From Parafilimonas sp. (GTDB lineage: Bacteria; Bacteroidota; Bacteroidia; Chitinophagales; Chitinophagaceae): 6,464 bases of DNA. How positions within the stretch are numbered: the stretch's first letter is position 1; each line of letters begins with the position of its first letter. Shown here piece by piece: positions 1 through 6,464 of this stretch. Both the position numbers and the translations under genes were made by a program. The DNA lies in contig JAHEZC010000157.1 in assembly GCA_023251275.1 (NCBI GenBank), positions 1 through 6,464 of the forward strand. Reading direction: 5' to 3'. The notes under the pieces were generated by a model. It was given only the letters and a program-made list of their open reading frames with translations. It ran no database searches and was not told the DNA's origin.

Positions 1-1303
1 GTGCACCGGGGCGGGCGCCACTTATTGCATCACATGCCTGAACTATGGGTGATATAACGTAACCCATTTCAATTTCATCATGGTGAGCACCAATAGCGTT
101 TACAACCGCAGGATTTTCACCGTATTTTTCGGCCAGTTTTGCGCCAAGCAAAGCATGACTTAGTTCAGTCTCTTCATCAGGAACTTTTCCAATGTCGTGC
201 AGAAGACCTGCCCGTTTTGCCAACTTGGAATTCAGACCAAGCTCAGAAGCCATAATTGCACAAAGATTAGCCACTTCCCGGCTGTGCATTAAAAGATTTT
301 GCCCGTAAGAAGAACGGAATCGCATTTTTCCTACTATCCGCACCAATTCTTTATGCAAGCCGTGAATACCCATTTCAATTACAGTTCGTTCACCAATTTC
401 CATTACCTGCTCCTCAAGCTGCTTTCGGGTTTTTTCCACAACTTCTTCAATCCTGGCAGGGTGAATGCGACCGTCAGCAATTAATCTTTGTAAACTCAAA
501 CGGGCAATTTCACGCCGCAGTGGGTCAAATGATGAAAGTACAATCGCTTCCGGCGTATCATCTACAATCAAATCTACGCCTGTCAAAGCCTCAATAGTGC
601 GTATATTCCTGCCCTCCCTGCCTATTATTTGCCCCTTGATTTCATCATTTTCGAGGTTAAATACAGTGACCGTATTTTCAATAGTTTGCTCTGCAGCCGT
701 ACGTTGAATGGATTGAATAACGATTTTCCTTGCCTCCTTATTCGCTTTGAGTTTAGCTTCTTCAATCATTTCCTGCTGAAGGGCCATCGCCTGGTTTTGC
801 GCCTCATGTTTAAGGCTTTCAACCAATTGAGCTTTTGCTTCTTCGGCAGTTAATCCTGCAATTTTTTCAAGTCGCCGGATATGTTCTTCCTGGTGCTTTT
901 CCAATTCATTTCTTTTGTGATTTACAACTTCAATTTGCCTGCTGAGGTTTTCTTTGATCGCTTCATTTTCTTTGATCTGCCGGTCCAATGAAGATTCTTT
1001 CTGATTAATACTTATCTCTTTTTGTTTTATCCGGTTTTCCGCATCACCAATTTTTCTGTTTCTTTCAAGAACTTCTCTGTCATGTTCTGCTTTTAACTGA
1101 ACAGATTTTTCTTTTGCCTCAAGTATTTTTTCTTTTTTAATAGTTTCGGCAGTTATTTCTGCTTCTGAAACAATTTTTCGCGCCTGGATATGGGCTTCTT
1201 CTATCTGCTTATTCGTGTTTTTAGCAAAAATGAATTTCCCTGCAAATATTCCGGCTATCAGTGCAAGCGCGCCGATTAGTATAAATATTATTGTTTGATC
1301 CAT
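1..1303 (-). CDS. rny: Ribonuclease Y, C-terminus cut by window edge
   Basis: Membrane-anchored endoribonuclease that starts mRNA decay; acts at the inner face of the cytoplasmic membrane. My translation from the ATG at 1303 runs open through 434 codons to the left edge. Order of domains: a hydrophobic anchor at about residues 5-22 ([18 protein letters not shown]), a long charged Glu/Lys/Gln-rich coiled coil at about 30-205, a KH RNA-binding domain with GREGRNIR at 228-235, and a metal-dependent HD phosphohydrolase domain. The HD residues visible are H340 (LMHSREV), the H369-D370 pair (LLHDIGK), H407/H408 (AHHDE) and D425 ([10 protein letters not shown]). The HD pair sits almost exactly where it does in Bacillus subtilis RNase Y (H368-D369). 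Family members are about 520 residues, so roughly 85-90 C-terminal residues lie outside the window. The start is supported by the anchor beginning directly after it; AAGGG lies immediately before the ATG, too close for a classical ribosome binding site. It stands apart from carB by 546 bases. Confidence 0.97.
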   Translation of the reverse strand, partial: MDQTIIFILIGALALIAGIFAGKFIFAKNTNKQIEEAHIQARKIVSEAEITAETIKKEKILEAKEKSVQLKAEHDREVLERNRKIGDAENRIKQKEISINQKESSLDRQIKENEAIKENLSRQIEVVNHKRNELEKHQEEHIRRLEKIAGLTAEEAKAQLVESLKHEAQNQAMALQQEMIEEAKLKANKEARKIVIQSIQRTAAEQTIENTVTVFNLENDEIKGQIIGREGRNIRTIEALTGVDLIVDDTPEAIVLSSFDPLRREIARLSLQRLIADGRIHPARIEEVVEKTRKQLEEQVMEIGERTVIEMGIHGLHKELVRIVGKMRFRSSYGQNLLMHSREVANLCAIMASELGLNSKLAKRAGLLHDIGKVPDEETELSHALLGAKLAEKYGENPAVVNAIGAHHDEIEMGYVISPIVQACDAISGARPGA

Positions 1304-1378
1304 CCCTTAGATTTTATAAATTATTCAAATCAATGTGCCTTTCTGTGTCATTGAAGGTTTCACTTTAATGGAAACATG

Positions 1379-1413
1379 CGAAGATATAATAAATGAACAG
1401 AAAGGTTTAGCAA
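1379..1413 (-). promoter_or_regulatory. Possible rny promoter (weak match)
   Basis: On the minus strand, TATCTTCG at 1386-1379 differs by one base from the Bacteroidota -7 element TAnnTTTG. A TTG at 1413-1411 could be the -33 element, but the 24-nt spacer is longer than the usual 19-21 or so. It would give a leader of about 70 nt before the rny ATG at 1303. I found no perfect TAnnTTTG on the minus strand between 1304 and 1700, so this is only the best of several weak candidates. Confidence 0.22.
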
Positions 1414-1597
1414 TTTTTACATCGGCCCATTTCCCATAGCGGGAATTATAATTACAAAAAAAGGAAAAAAGTTTACCTGATATGTTTCTTCTACTTTGAT
1501 TTTCAACAATTTAGATACTTAAATTTTAATGGTATTTGTTTTGTTGATTAGTATAGTCCGTTTTTAATTCCCCCTATTTGATACTGTTGGACTAAAG

Positions 1598-1619
1598 GAT
1601 TTCGGCTGTCCCGAAAATC
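1598..1619 (-). repeat. Second stem-loop in tandem with the terminator
   Basis: TTTCGG at 1600-1605 pairs with CCGAAA at 1611-1616 around a 5-nt loop; with one bulged A (1617) the stem extends by two pairs, to 1598 and 1619. Read leftwards it lies just after the larger stem-loop and is followed by CCTTTAG, with no real U-run. It may back up the terminator or protect a 3' end; the function is inferred only from position. Confidence 0.4.
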
Positions 1620-1622
1620 TGC

Positions 1623-1655
1623 TCCCCGGCATAATATAATATATTATACCGGGGA
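1623..1655 (-). terminator. Strong stem-loop, probable carB terminator
   Basis: A 15-bp inverted repeat (1623-1637 with 1641-1655) around a 3-nt loop, having a six-pair CCCCGG/CCGGGG base and an AT-rich upper stem. Pair 1630/1648 is C-A if transcribed rightwards but G-U if transcribed leftwards, so only minus-strand RNA pairs without a break. On that strand it lies about 195 nt past the carB stop and is followed by GCAGATTTTCGG, a short U-tract. No gene on the plus strand needs a terminator here. A second, smaller stem-loop follows directly. The long distance from the carB stop and the short U-tract keep confidence moderate; a regulatory or small-RNA stem-loop is the alternative. Confidence 0.55.
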
Positions 1656-1849
1656 ATTGTATTTTTAAAAACCGCTGAGCAATTCAAAAACAATAAACCA
1701 TCATTGCTGCGTCAGACTTTCAGGAGAGAATAAAAGGCCTGCTGAATAGCACGGATGGTTTTCTTTATATTGAATGATCTGATACTTGCAGAATAAAATG
1801 GATAGAAATACCTTTTAACGTACAGAAGTAAGGATAATTGATTAATTCC

Positions 1850-3043
1850 TTATTTGCTCAAATACATACTCTTTTCTTTATAAAGTTGCCGGAAGTATGG
1901 GTCTCTTAAGTTCTTAATGAACCGGATAGCTTCACCTGTGCTTTTCATTTCGGGTCCAAGTTCCTTGCTTACATCAGGAAATTTATTGAAGCTGAATACC
2001 GGCTCTTTTATAGCAAATCCCTCCAGTTTTTTTTCTATTTTGAAATCTTTAAGCTTTGCTGCTCCTAGCATTATTTTGGTAGCAATGTTAAGATAGGGAA
2101 TTTGATATGCTTTAGCTATGAATGGCGTAGTACGGCTTGCCCGCGGGTTTGCCTCAATTACATACACTTTGTCATTTTTTATCGCAAACTGCACGTTAAT
2201 CAGACCGCAAATATTTAATGCCCGTGCAATTTTTTCTGCATAATATTCCATTGTTGTTATTACCAATGGGGTAAGATTGAATGCAGGCAACACCGCATTG
2301 CTATCCCCGCTGTGGATACCTGCAGGTTCTATGTGCTCCATTACCCCCATTACATGAAAATCTTCTCCATCAGATATGCCGTCAATTTCCGCTTCCTGGC
2401 AGCGGTCGAGAAAATGATCAATCAGTATTTTGTTGTTGGGTATATGCTTGAGCAGGCTTACCACAGCTTTTTCCAGTTCATCATCATTGATCACGATCCG
2501 CATTCTTTGTCCGCCTAATACATAGCTCGGACGCACAAGCACAGGATACCCAACCTTGTTAGCCACTTCAATTGCTTCATCGGCGGTAAACGCTGTGCCA
2601 TATTCAGGATAAGGAATTTCGAGTTCCTTCAGTAAATCACTGAACCTTCCTCTATCCTCAGCAGTATCCATGTCATCGAATGAAGTGCCGATTATCTTTA
2701 TGCCTTTTTCGTGTAAACGTTTTGCAAGCTTTAAAGCTGTCTGCCCGCCTAATTGCACAATTATACCATCAGGTTTTTCCAGTTCGACAATTTCCCATAA
2801 ATGTTCCCAGTAAACCGGTTCGAAATATAATTTGTCTGCCATATCGAAATCCGTGGAAACTGTTTCCGGGTTGCAGTTTACCATTATGGATTCATAGCCG
2901 CATTCTTTAATAGCCAGCAAGCCATGGACACAGCAGTAGTCAAATTCAATTCCCTGCCCTATCCTGTTGGGGCCGCTGCCGAGCACAATGATTTTTTTCT
3001 TCTGCGAGGGTATGGACTCGTTGGAGATAAGTGTATAGTTCAT
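1850..3043 (-). CDS. carB: Carbamoyl phosphate synthetase large subunit, second ATP-grasp half only
   Basis: In the full enzyme this half phosphorylates carbamate with ATP to give carbamoyl phosphate for pyrimidines and arginine. The 397 residues align with Escherichia coli CarB at a constant offset of about +544, covering residues 545-941. Motifs: GSGPNRIGQG (22-31), NCNPETVSTD (56-65), QLGGQTA (97-103), RPSYVLGGQ (171-179), GIHSGDSN (242-249), EANPRASRT (297-305) and LGPEMKSTGE (362-371). Equivalents of the E. coli second-site residues R675, R715, E761, H781, H788, Q829, E841, N843, R845 and R848 are all present (R131, R171, E217, H237, H244, Q285, E297, N299, R301, R304). Missing are the whole N-terminal carboxyphosphate and oligomerisation region and the C-terminal MGS-like allosteric domain; the latter is, as I recall, also absent from many roughly 940-residue Bacteroidota CarB proteins. 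A TAA lies in frame 24 nt before the ATG, and no N-half remnant is visible upstream. AGGAA abuts the start. The gene has its own promoter-like sequence. Split subunit, truncated copy and assembly break all remain possible. Confidence 0.9.
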   Translation of the reverse strand: MNYTLISNESIPSQKKKIIVLGSGPNRIGQGIEFDYCCVHGLLAIKECGYESIMVNCNPETVSTDFDMADKLYFEPVYWEHLWEIVELEKPDGIIVQLGGQTALKLAKRLHEKGIKIIGTSFDDMDTAEDRGRFSDLLKELEIPYPEYGTAFTADEAIEVANKVGYPVLVRPSYVLGGQRMRIVINDDELEKAVVSLLKHIPNNKILIDHFLDRCQEAEIDGISDGEDFHVMGVMEHIEPAGIHSGDSNAVLPAFNLTPLVITTMEYYAEKIARALNICGLINVQFAIKNDKVYVIEANPRASRTTPFIAKAYQIPYLNIATKIMLGAAKLKDFKIEKKLEGFAIKEPVFSFNKFPDVSKELGPEMKSTGEAIRFIKNLRDPYFRQLYKEKSMYLSK

Positions 3044-3059
3044 TTCCTGAAAGATTGCG

Positions 3060-3091
3060 CAAAATTAGGGTTCAAAGCTATTGGGTGCAAA
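3060..3091 (-). promoter_or_regulatory. Bacteroidota-type promoter for the carB half-gene
   Basis: On the minus strand TTTG (3091-3088) is followed, after exactly 20 nt, by TAATTTTG (3067-3060), a perfect match to the -7 consensus TAnnTTTG of the Bacteroidota housekeeping sigma factor, with near-ideal spacing. Transcription would begin around 3050-3055, leaving a leader of only about 8-12 nt that contains AGGAA next to the ATG. The TAA of the -7 element is also the in-frame stop that prevents any longer carB frame. Found by reading only; AT-rich DNA yields such matches by chance, but the pairing of both boxes and the position support it. Confidence 0.6.
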
Positions 3092-3234
3092 AAACAATTC
3101 ATATTGGATATGAACAAGAATAAGCCGGAAAGGCCCCGCCTGGTTATTAATTCAACCTATATCATGGCTGTTAAACTGATGATAATTCTTTTGGCTGATG
3201 CAAACTGCACGACACATTATTGACCGTTTCGAAA

Positions 3235-3242
3235 TAATTTTG
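3235..3242 (+). promoter_or_regulatory. Possible -7 element of the DUF5686 gene
   Basis: TAATTTTG matches TAnnTTTG perfectly, 8 nt before the ATG at 3251. No TTG or TTTG stands 17-23 nt upstream (the nearest TTG is only 12 nt away, at 3220-3222), and the transcript would be almost leaderless, which fits poorly with the GAAGG found 4 nt before the start. Probably a chance match, recorded because it mirrors the element on the other strand. Confidence 0.2.
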
Positions 3243-3250
3243 AAGGCATT

Positions 3251-5740
3251 ATGCGCATGGTGAGATCGTTAGCTACAGCATTTTTTTTTCTTTTCATAAG
3301 CACCGTTGCTGTTCATGCACAGATAAAAATATTGAAAGGCGTTGTCCTTGATAAACAAAGTGATGAACCTATTCCATTCGCCTTAGCCTTATTTAAGGTA
3401 AGCGGTAAGGGTGTATTAACAGATTCTCTGGGGAAATTTAGTTTTGTTCTTCGCGATTGGCCGGCAGGAGATACACTTGAAATCAGCAGCGTAGGGTATA
3501 AAATTCTTTCAATACCATTTACTGCGATAAAAGATACGGTTTTTCTTTCCATTTATATTGAAGTTTTACCGCCTCAGTACGAAGCGGTTGTAAAGGTGAA
3601 ATACAACAGAGCATTATGGTTCTGGAAAAAGATTATATCAAATAAAGAAAAGAACGATAAGCATCGGTTTGAAAATTACGGGTATGAAGTGTACAATAAG
3701 CTTGAAGTTGATTTGAATAATATCAGGAAAGAAAAACTGGCGCATAACGCATTATTGAAGCCGCTGAATTTTATTCTCGATTATACAGATACTACATCTG
3801 AAAAAGTGCCTTTTCTGCCTGTTTATTTAACTGAAACACTTTCTGACTTCTATTACCAACGTCAGCCTTATCGAACCCGAGAGGTAATAAAAGCTACCAT
3901 AACAAATGGTATTGAGAATGAAAGTTTGATAAAACAGTTAGGCGCTACTTATCAAAACGTGAATGTATATGAAAATACAATTCCTGTTTTTGATAAATCA
4001 TTCATCAGTCCGTTGAGCAACAATGCGGATAATTTCTACAATTTTAAATTACTCGATACGCAGTATTTAAACAACAAACGGCTGGTACATTTAAAATTCA
4101 CTCCAAAGCATATTGGCGGAAATTTATTTGATGGCGATTGCTGGGTGAATGATACCAGTTATGCTATTCAGAAAATTACTTTGCGGCCTGCCATAGACGC
4201 CAATATTAATTTTGTTTCAGGGCTTACCGTCATACAGGAATTCAAACTTATTAATGACAGTACCTGGTTTTTATACAAAGACAAATTCGTAGCAGATATT
4301 TCCCCAATCGGTAAATCAAGGCTCGGCATGAAGGGTCGAAAAACGGCTACTTACAAAAATGTAATGGTAAACAGTTCTTATATAACGCAGGAGTTAGATA
4401 AGAGCAAACCAAGCGAGGATGTATTAGTGCTTCCAAAGGCTCAAAGTTTACCCGATTCGTTCTGGGTGCGCAATCGCCATGAGCCGCTCAATAAAGATGA
4501 GCAAACAGTATATATAATACTTGATACCCTTGAAAAAAATCCTGCCTATCTGCGTTACCGCAACACAATTAATTTTTTAGCCAGCGGTACAAAAGACATC
4601 GGCAACTTCAGGATAGGCCCCTGGTACTATTGGGTAAGCGGCAATGCATGGGAAGGGACCAGGATGCGTTTCGACCTGGCTACAAACAAGGGGTTCAGCA
4701 ATCATCTTTACCTGCATGGGTATCTTGCTTATGGGTTTAAGGACCAGCAGTTCAAAGGCAAAGCTGAAATGAAGTATCTTTTCAAAAAGCAGCCCTGGTC
4801 TTATCTGTTGCTGTCTTACAAAAATGACCTCGATAACGGACAGGTTTATTACGACCAGCTTGGCAGCGATAATTTGTTTGCGCTCTTTTTTCGTAAACCA
4901 AATGTTCCTTATAAATATCAGCGTGTTAATGAAAAGAAATTTGAATATTTTTCAGAAACCAACAAGAGTATTTCTTTTGGAGTTAGTCTGTCAAGCAAGC
5001 AGTATAACCCATTGCTAAATCTTCCCGGCAAAGAATTATTCCCTGCACCAGGCGGAGAGTCATTGAATAATTTTGAAACCGGTTTGCGTATCCGGTATGC
5101 TTACCAGGAACGCCTGATTGAAGATAATTTCAACAGGTCAAGCTTTGGCAGTGTTTACCCAATCGTAGAATTAAGATATGCCCGTGGATGGAAAGGTGTT
5201 TTCAACAGCAGTTATGTTTACCATAAAGTTGATCTTACTGTTTCTGATTATGTGAAACTGCCTCCATTCGGCAGCATTTATTACAATTTTTTTGCAGGAA
5301 AAATTTCTGGCGCATTGCCCTACCCCCTGCTTGATATATTGCCGGGCAACGACTGGTATTATTACAGCAAATATTCTTTTAACCTGATGACACGGTTTGA
5401 ATACCTTAGCGACCGCTATGCCGGGTTTAATATAGAACACAATGTTGGCACCGGCTTATTTAAATATATCCCCTTTACACGTAAATGGAAATTTCGCCAG
5501 TTCTGGGAAGCAAAAGGAATCATAGGTGATCTCAGTGATGCAAACAAACAGCTTAACCAGGTTGGCGCTAACTCTTTTAAATCGCTTAATGGAAAATTGT
5601 ACATGGAAGTCGGTACAGGCGTAGATAATATTTTCAAACTCTTTCGAATTGATTTTATATGGCGTGTTTTACCGAGGCCGCTCCCATCTGCATTACAGGA
5701 AAAATTTGGTGTATTCTTCGGATTTAGGGTGAGCCTGTAA
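3251..5740 (+). CDS. DUF5686 / carboxypeptidase-regulatory-like outer-membrane beta-barrel protein
   Basis: Complete 829-residue envelope protein of a family without assigned function, typical of Bacteroidota. Residues 1-23 form a signal peptide (basic start, FFFLFISTVAV core, cleavage likely after VHA, mature protein starting Q24). Residues about 26-105 form a CarboxypepD_reg-like beta-sandwich (GVVLDKQSDEPIPFA, SVGYKIL), as at the N-terminus of TonB-dependent receptors. Residues about 115-400 form the periplasmic part of DUF5686, with ALWFWKKIISNKEKND, then HRFENYGYEVYNKLEVDL, ETLSDFYYQRQPYRTR (195-210) and DCWVNDTSYAIQKI (296-309). From about 450 to the end alternating aromatic-rich strands suggest a C-terminal barrel, including DRYAGFNIEHNVGTGLF (721-737) and a final strand ending FGVFFGFRVSL. 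GAAGG lies 4 nt before the ATG; an ATG at codon 3 is an alternative. A run of nine T lies in the signal peptide codons. It is transcribed away from carB with no partner gene. The family assignment is from recognition; transport, assembly or adhesion roles would be guesses. Confidence 0.88.
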   Translation: MRMVRSLATAFFFLFISTVAVHAQIKILKGVVLDKQSDEPIPFALALFKVSGKGVLTDSLGKFSFVLRDWPAGDTLEISSVGYKILSIPFTAIKDTVFLSIYIEVLPPQYEAVVKVKYNRALWFWKKIISNKEKNDKHRFENYGYEVYNKLEVDLNNIRKEKLAHNALLKPLNFILDYTDTTSEKVPFLPVYLTETLSDFYYQRQPYRTREVIKATITNGIENESLIKQLGATYQNVNVYENTIPVFDKSFISPLSNNADNFYNFKLLDTQYLNNKRLVHLKFTPKHIGGNLFDGDCWVNDTSYAIQKITLRPAIDANINFVSGLTVIQEFKLINDSTWFLYKDKFVADISPIGKSRLGMKGRKTATYKNVMVNSSYITQELDKSKPSEDVLVLPKAQSLPDSFWVRNRHEPLNKDEQTVYIILDTLEKNPAYLRYRNTINFLASGTKDIGNFRIGPWYYWVSGNAWEGTRMRFDLATNKGFSNHLYLHGYLAYGFKDQQFKGKAEMKYLFKKQPWSYLLLSYKNDLDNGQVYYDQLGSDNLFALFFRKPNVPYKYQRVNEKKFEYFSETNKSISFGVSLSSKQYNPLLNLPGKELFPAPGGESLNNFETGLRIRYAYQERLIEDNFNRSSFGSVYPIVELRYARGWKGVFNSSYVYHKVDLTVSDYVKLPPFGSIYYNFFAGKISGALPYPLLDILPGNDWYYYSKYSFNLMTRFEYLSDRYAGFNIEHNVGTGLFKYIPFTRKWKFRQFWEAKGIIGDLSDANKQLNQVGANSFKSLNGKLYMEVGTGVDNIFKLFRIDFIWRVLPRPLPSALQEKFGVFFGFRVSL

Positions 5741-6011
5741 AATATTCTCAAAAGATATAAGCATTTTTTGTTGCGTCATTTCACTATCCAAAATTTTTTC
5801 TTTATTTTTTTGTATCCCTTTAAAATTTCTTTCGGCTTCAGGTGAATGAATTTATTTTTTGCTAAAAGCACAGCATGTATGCATAATGATTTCTACTTGA
5901 AATAAAATTTGAAATCCATGCATTTTTTTTACAATTTTCTTGTAAAATTTTAATGTTTCTTACATAATCTTCCGTACCTGTTTTCGTTTCAATACAAAAC
6001 CAATTTTATCT
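5741..6011. other. AT-rich intergenic region before the L,D-transpeptidase gene
   Basis: These 271 bases hold no open frame of note. There are T-runs at about 5766-5771 and 5923-5930 and a TATGCATA palindrome at 5878-5885, with ATGCAT repeated at 5917-5922. No GC-rich terminator follows the DUF5686 stop. The nearest Bacteroidota -7-like site for the downstream gene is AAAATTTG (5904-5911), one base off consensus and without a properly spaced TTG, so I do not call a promoter. Confidence 0.6.
5927..5947 (+). repeat. AT-rich inverted repeat, possible weak terminator
   Basis: TTTTACAA (5927-5934) and TTGTAAAA (5940-5947) are perfect 8-base inverted arms around a 5-nt TTTTC loop, followed by TTTTAATGTTTCT. 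With a single G-C pair the stem would be unstable. It lies 187 nt after the DUF5686 stop and 65 nt before the next start, so it could equally be an operator for the downstream gene or chance. Confidence 0.25.
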
Positions 6012-6464
6012 ATGAAAAAGATCGCCTGGTCTGCTGCAGGTTTTATTTTATTTATTATTTCAACATCATTTTATTCGAGAAACACAAACAGCACTAATTA
6101 CTTTATACTCGTTGATAAAAGTGATTATGAACTGAGTGTGTATGATGAGCGGGGCTGGCTGGTAACTTATCCCGTTGTATTCGGAAACAAGGATCTCCGG
6201 GATAAAATGAGAGAGGGAGACAGGGAAACACCCGAAGGCACATTTACCATCATCACCAAAAGAGTGCATGAAAAGTGGAACAGGTTGCTGTTGCTTGATT
6301 ATCCTACACATGAAAGTTATGAGAAATTCAACCAGAGAAAAGCTTATGGTATTATTCCTCCGAATGCAAGAATAGGAGGAGGCATCGCCATTCACGGCAC
6401 GTGGCCTCATGATGATGTAGTTGTTGACATGTATCAGAACTGGACTTTGGGTTGCATCAGCCTG
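6012..6464 (+). CDS. Exported L,D-transpeptidase (YkuD family), C-terminus cut by window edge
   Basis: Cysteine enzyme of the envelope that, in characterised family members, makes 3-3 cross-links in peptidoglycan or attaches proteins to it. My translation from the ATG at 6012 gives 151 codons open to the right edge. Residues 1-22 are a signal peptide or membrane anchor (MKKIAWSAAGFILFIISTSF); I see no lipobox cysteine. The YkuD domain starts about residue 29 (YFILVDKSDYELSVYD), with the usual GDRETPEGTF at 69-78, then AIHGT with H128 and, 20 residues on, TLGCISL with the catalytic nucleophile C148. This agrees with the family signature of an HG motif followed by S/T-x-G-C. The base just after the cysteine motif reads I-S rather than the commoner V-R/I-R, a variant I recall from related proteins. 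The start was chosen because the signal peptide begins there; there is no clear ribosome binding site. It probably forms its own transcription unit, as 271 bases separate it from the gene before. Confidence 0.9.
   Translation, partial: MKKIAWSAAGFILFIISTSFYSRNTNSTNYFILVDKSDYELSVYDERGWLVTYPVVFGNKDLRDKMREGDRETPEGTFTIITKRVHEKWNRLLLLDYPTHESYEKFNQRKAYGIIPPNARIGGGIAIHGTWPHDDVVVDMYQNWTLGCISL

Larger units (their letters stand above)
1304..1849. other. Gene-free region between carB and rny
   Basis: This 546-base stretch separates two genes that both point left. All frames on both strands are broken by frequent stops. The longest ATG-started frame I followed on the plus strand is 23 codons (about 1369-1440), with no recognisable product. 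I looked for a zapA-like cell division gene, which I recall as a neighbour of rny in related bacteria, and did not find one. No tRNA-like GGTTCGAATCC arm is present. What the region does contain is a pair of stem-loops at 1598-1655 and possibly the rny promoter. The stretches 1415-1590 and 1660-1849 show nothing I can interpret. Confidence 0.7.

Noticed and set aside
299..853. Three overlapping plus-strand open frames of 61-80 codons
   Set aside because: They lie opposite the RNase Y gene, whose translation is continuous and carries KH and HD motifs; the plus-strand proteins resemble nothing.
1369..1440. 23-codon plus-strand frame (METCEDIINEQKG...)
   Set aside because: Too short, no ribosome binding site or promoter that I can see, and no recognisable product.
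1660..1849. tRNA or riboswitch downstream of carB
   Set aside because: No T-arm consensus, no cloverleaf-compatible pairing and no known aptamer core could be recognised.
2312..3223. Plus-strand open frames of 68, 76 and 99 codons opposite carB and its upstream region
   Set aside because: Antisense to conserved CarB motifs, or run out of carB into the promoter region; no recognisable domain.
3044..3250. Remnant of the missing CarB N-terminal half upstream of the half-gene
   Set aside because: I translated parts of the minus strand in more than one frame and saw only stop-broken, non-homologous sequence, so no frameshifted or decayed N-half is visible.
5171..5751. Two minus-strand frames of 89 and 111 codons
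   Set aside because: Shadows of the DUF5686 barrel region; no family resemblance and no promoter.
6066..6410. Minus-strand frame of 114 codons
   Set aside because: Fully antisense to the L,D-transpeptidase gene, which carries the HG and TLGC catalytic motifs.

Overview
The window reads as chromosomal DNA from a member of the Bacteroidota, most likely a Sphingobacteriia/Chitinophagia-type lineage. Four things suggest this: a DUF5686/carboxypeptidase-regulatory-like outer-membrane protein (a family essentially confined to this phylum), AT-rich intergenic DNA, weak or atypically placed Shine-Dalgarno sequences, and a near-consensus Bacteroidota promoter (TTTG, 20-nt spacer, TAATTTTG). Genus assignment is not possible from sequence reading alone.

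Layout. Positions 1-1303 (minus strand) hold ribonuclease Y, complete at the N-terminus and cut by the left window edge within the HD domain region. Positions 1304-1849 hold no gene; on the minus strand they carry two tandem stem-loops that probably end the carB transcript. Positions 1850-3043 (minus strand) hold a 397-residue protein equal to only the second, carbamoyl-phosphate-forming ATP-grasp half of the carbamoyl phosphate synthetase large subunit. Positions 3044-3250 form a divergent intergenic region with a good promoter for the carB half. Positions 3251-5740 (plus strand) hold a complete 829-residue DUF5686 outer-membrane beta-barrel protein. Positions 5741-6011 are AT-rich and non-coding. 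Positions 6012-6464 (plus strand) hold an exported L,D-transpeptidase (YkuD family), cut by the right edge just after its catalytic cysteine.

The genes do not form a pathway or an obvious operon: RNA turnover, pyrimidine/arginine precursor synthesis, an uncharacterised envelope protein and a peptidoglycan cross-linking-type enzyme stand side by side as separate transcription units. No mobile element, CRISPR array, tRNA or rRNA was seen.

The point most worth following up is the carB half-gene. It has every second-site catalytic residue I could align, its own promoter and its own start codon, but no N-terminal carboxyphosphate half and no C-terminal allosteric domain. It is either a split large subunit (with the other half elsewhere), a recently truncated copy, or an assembly join. 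I see no convincing new multi-gene system in this window.
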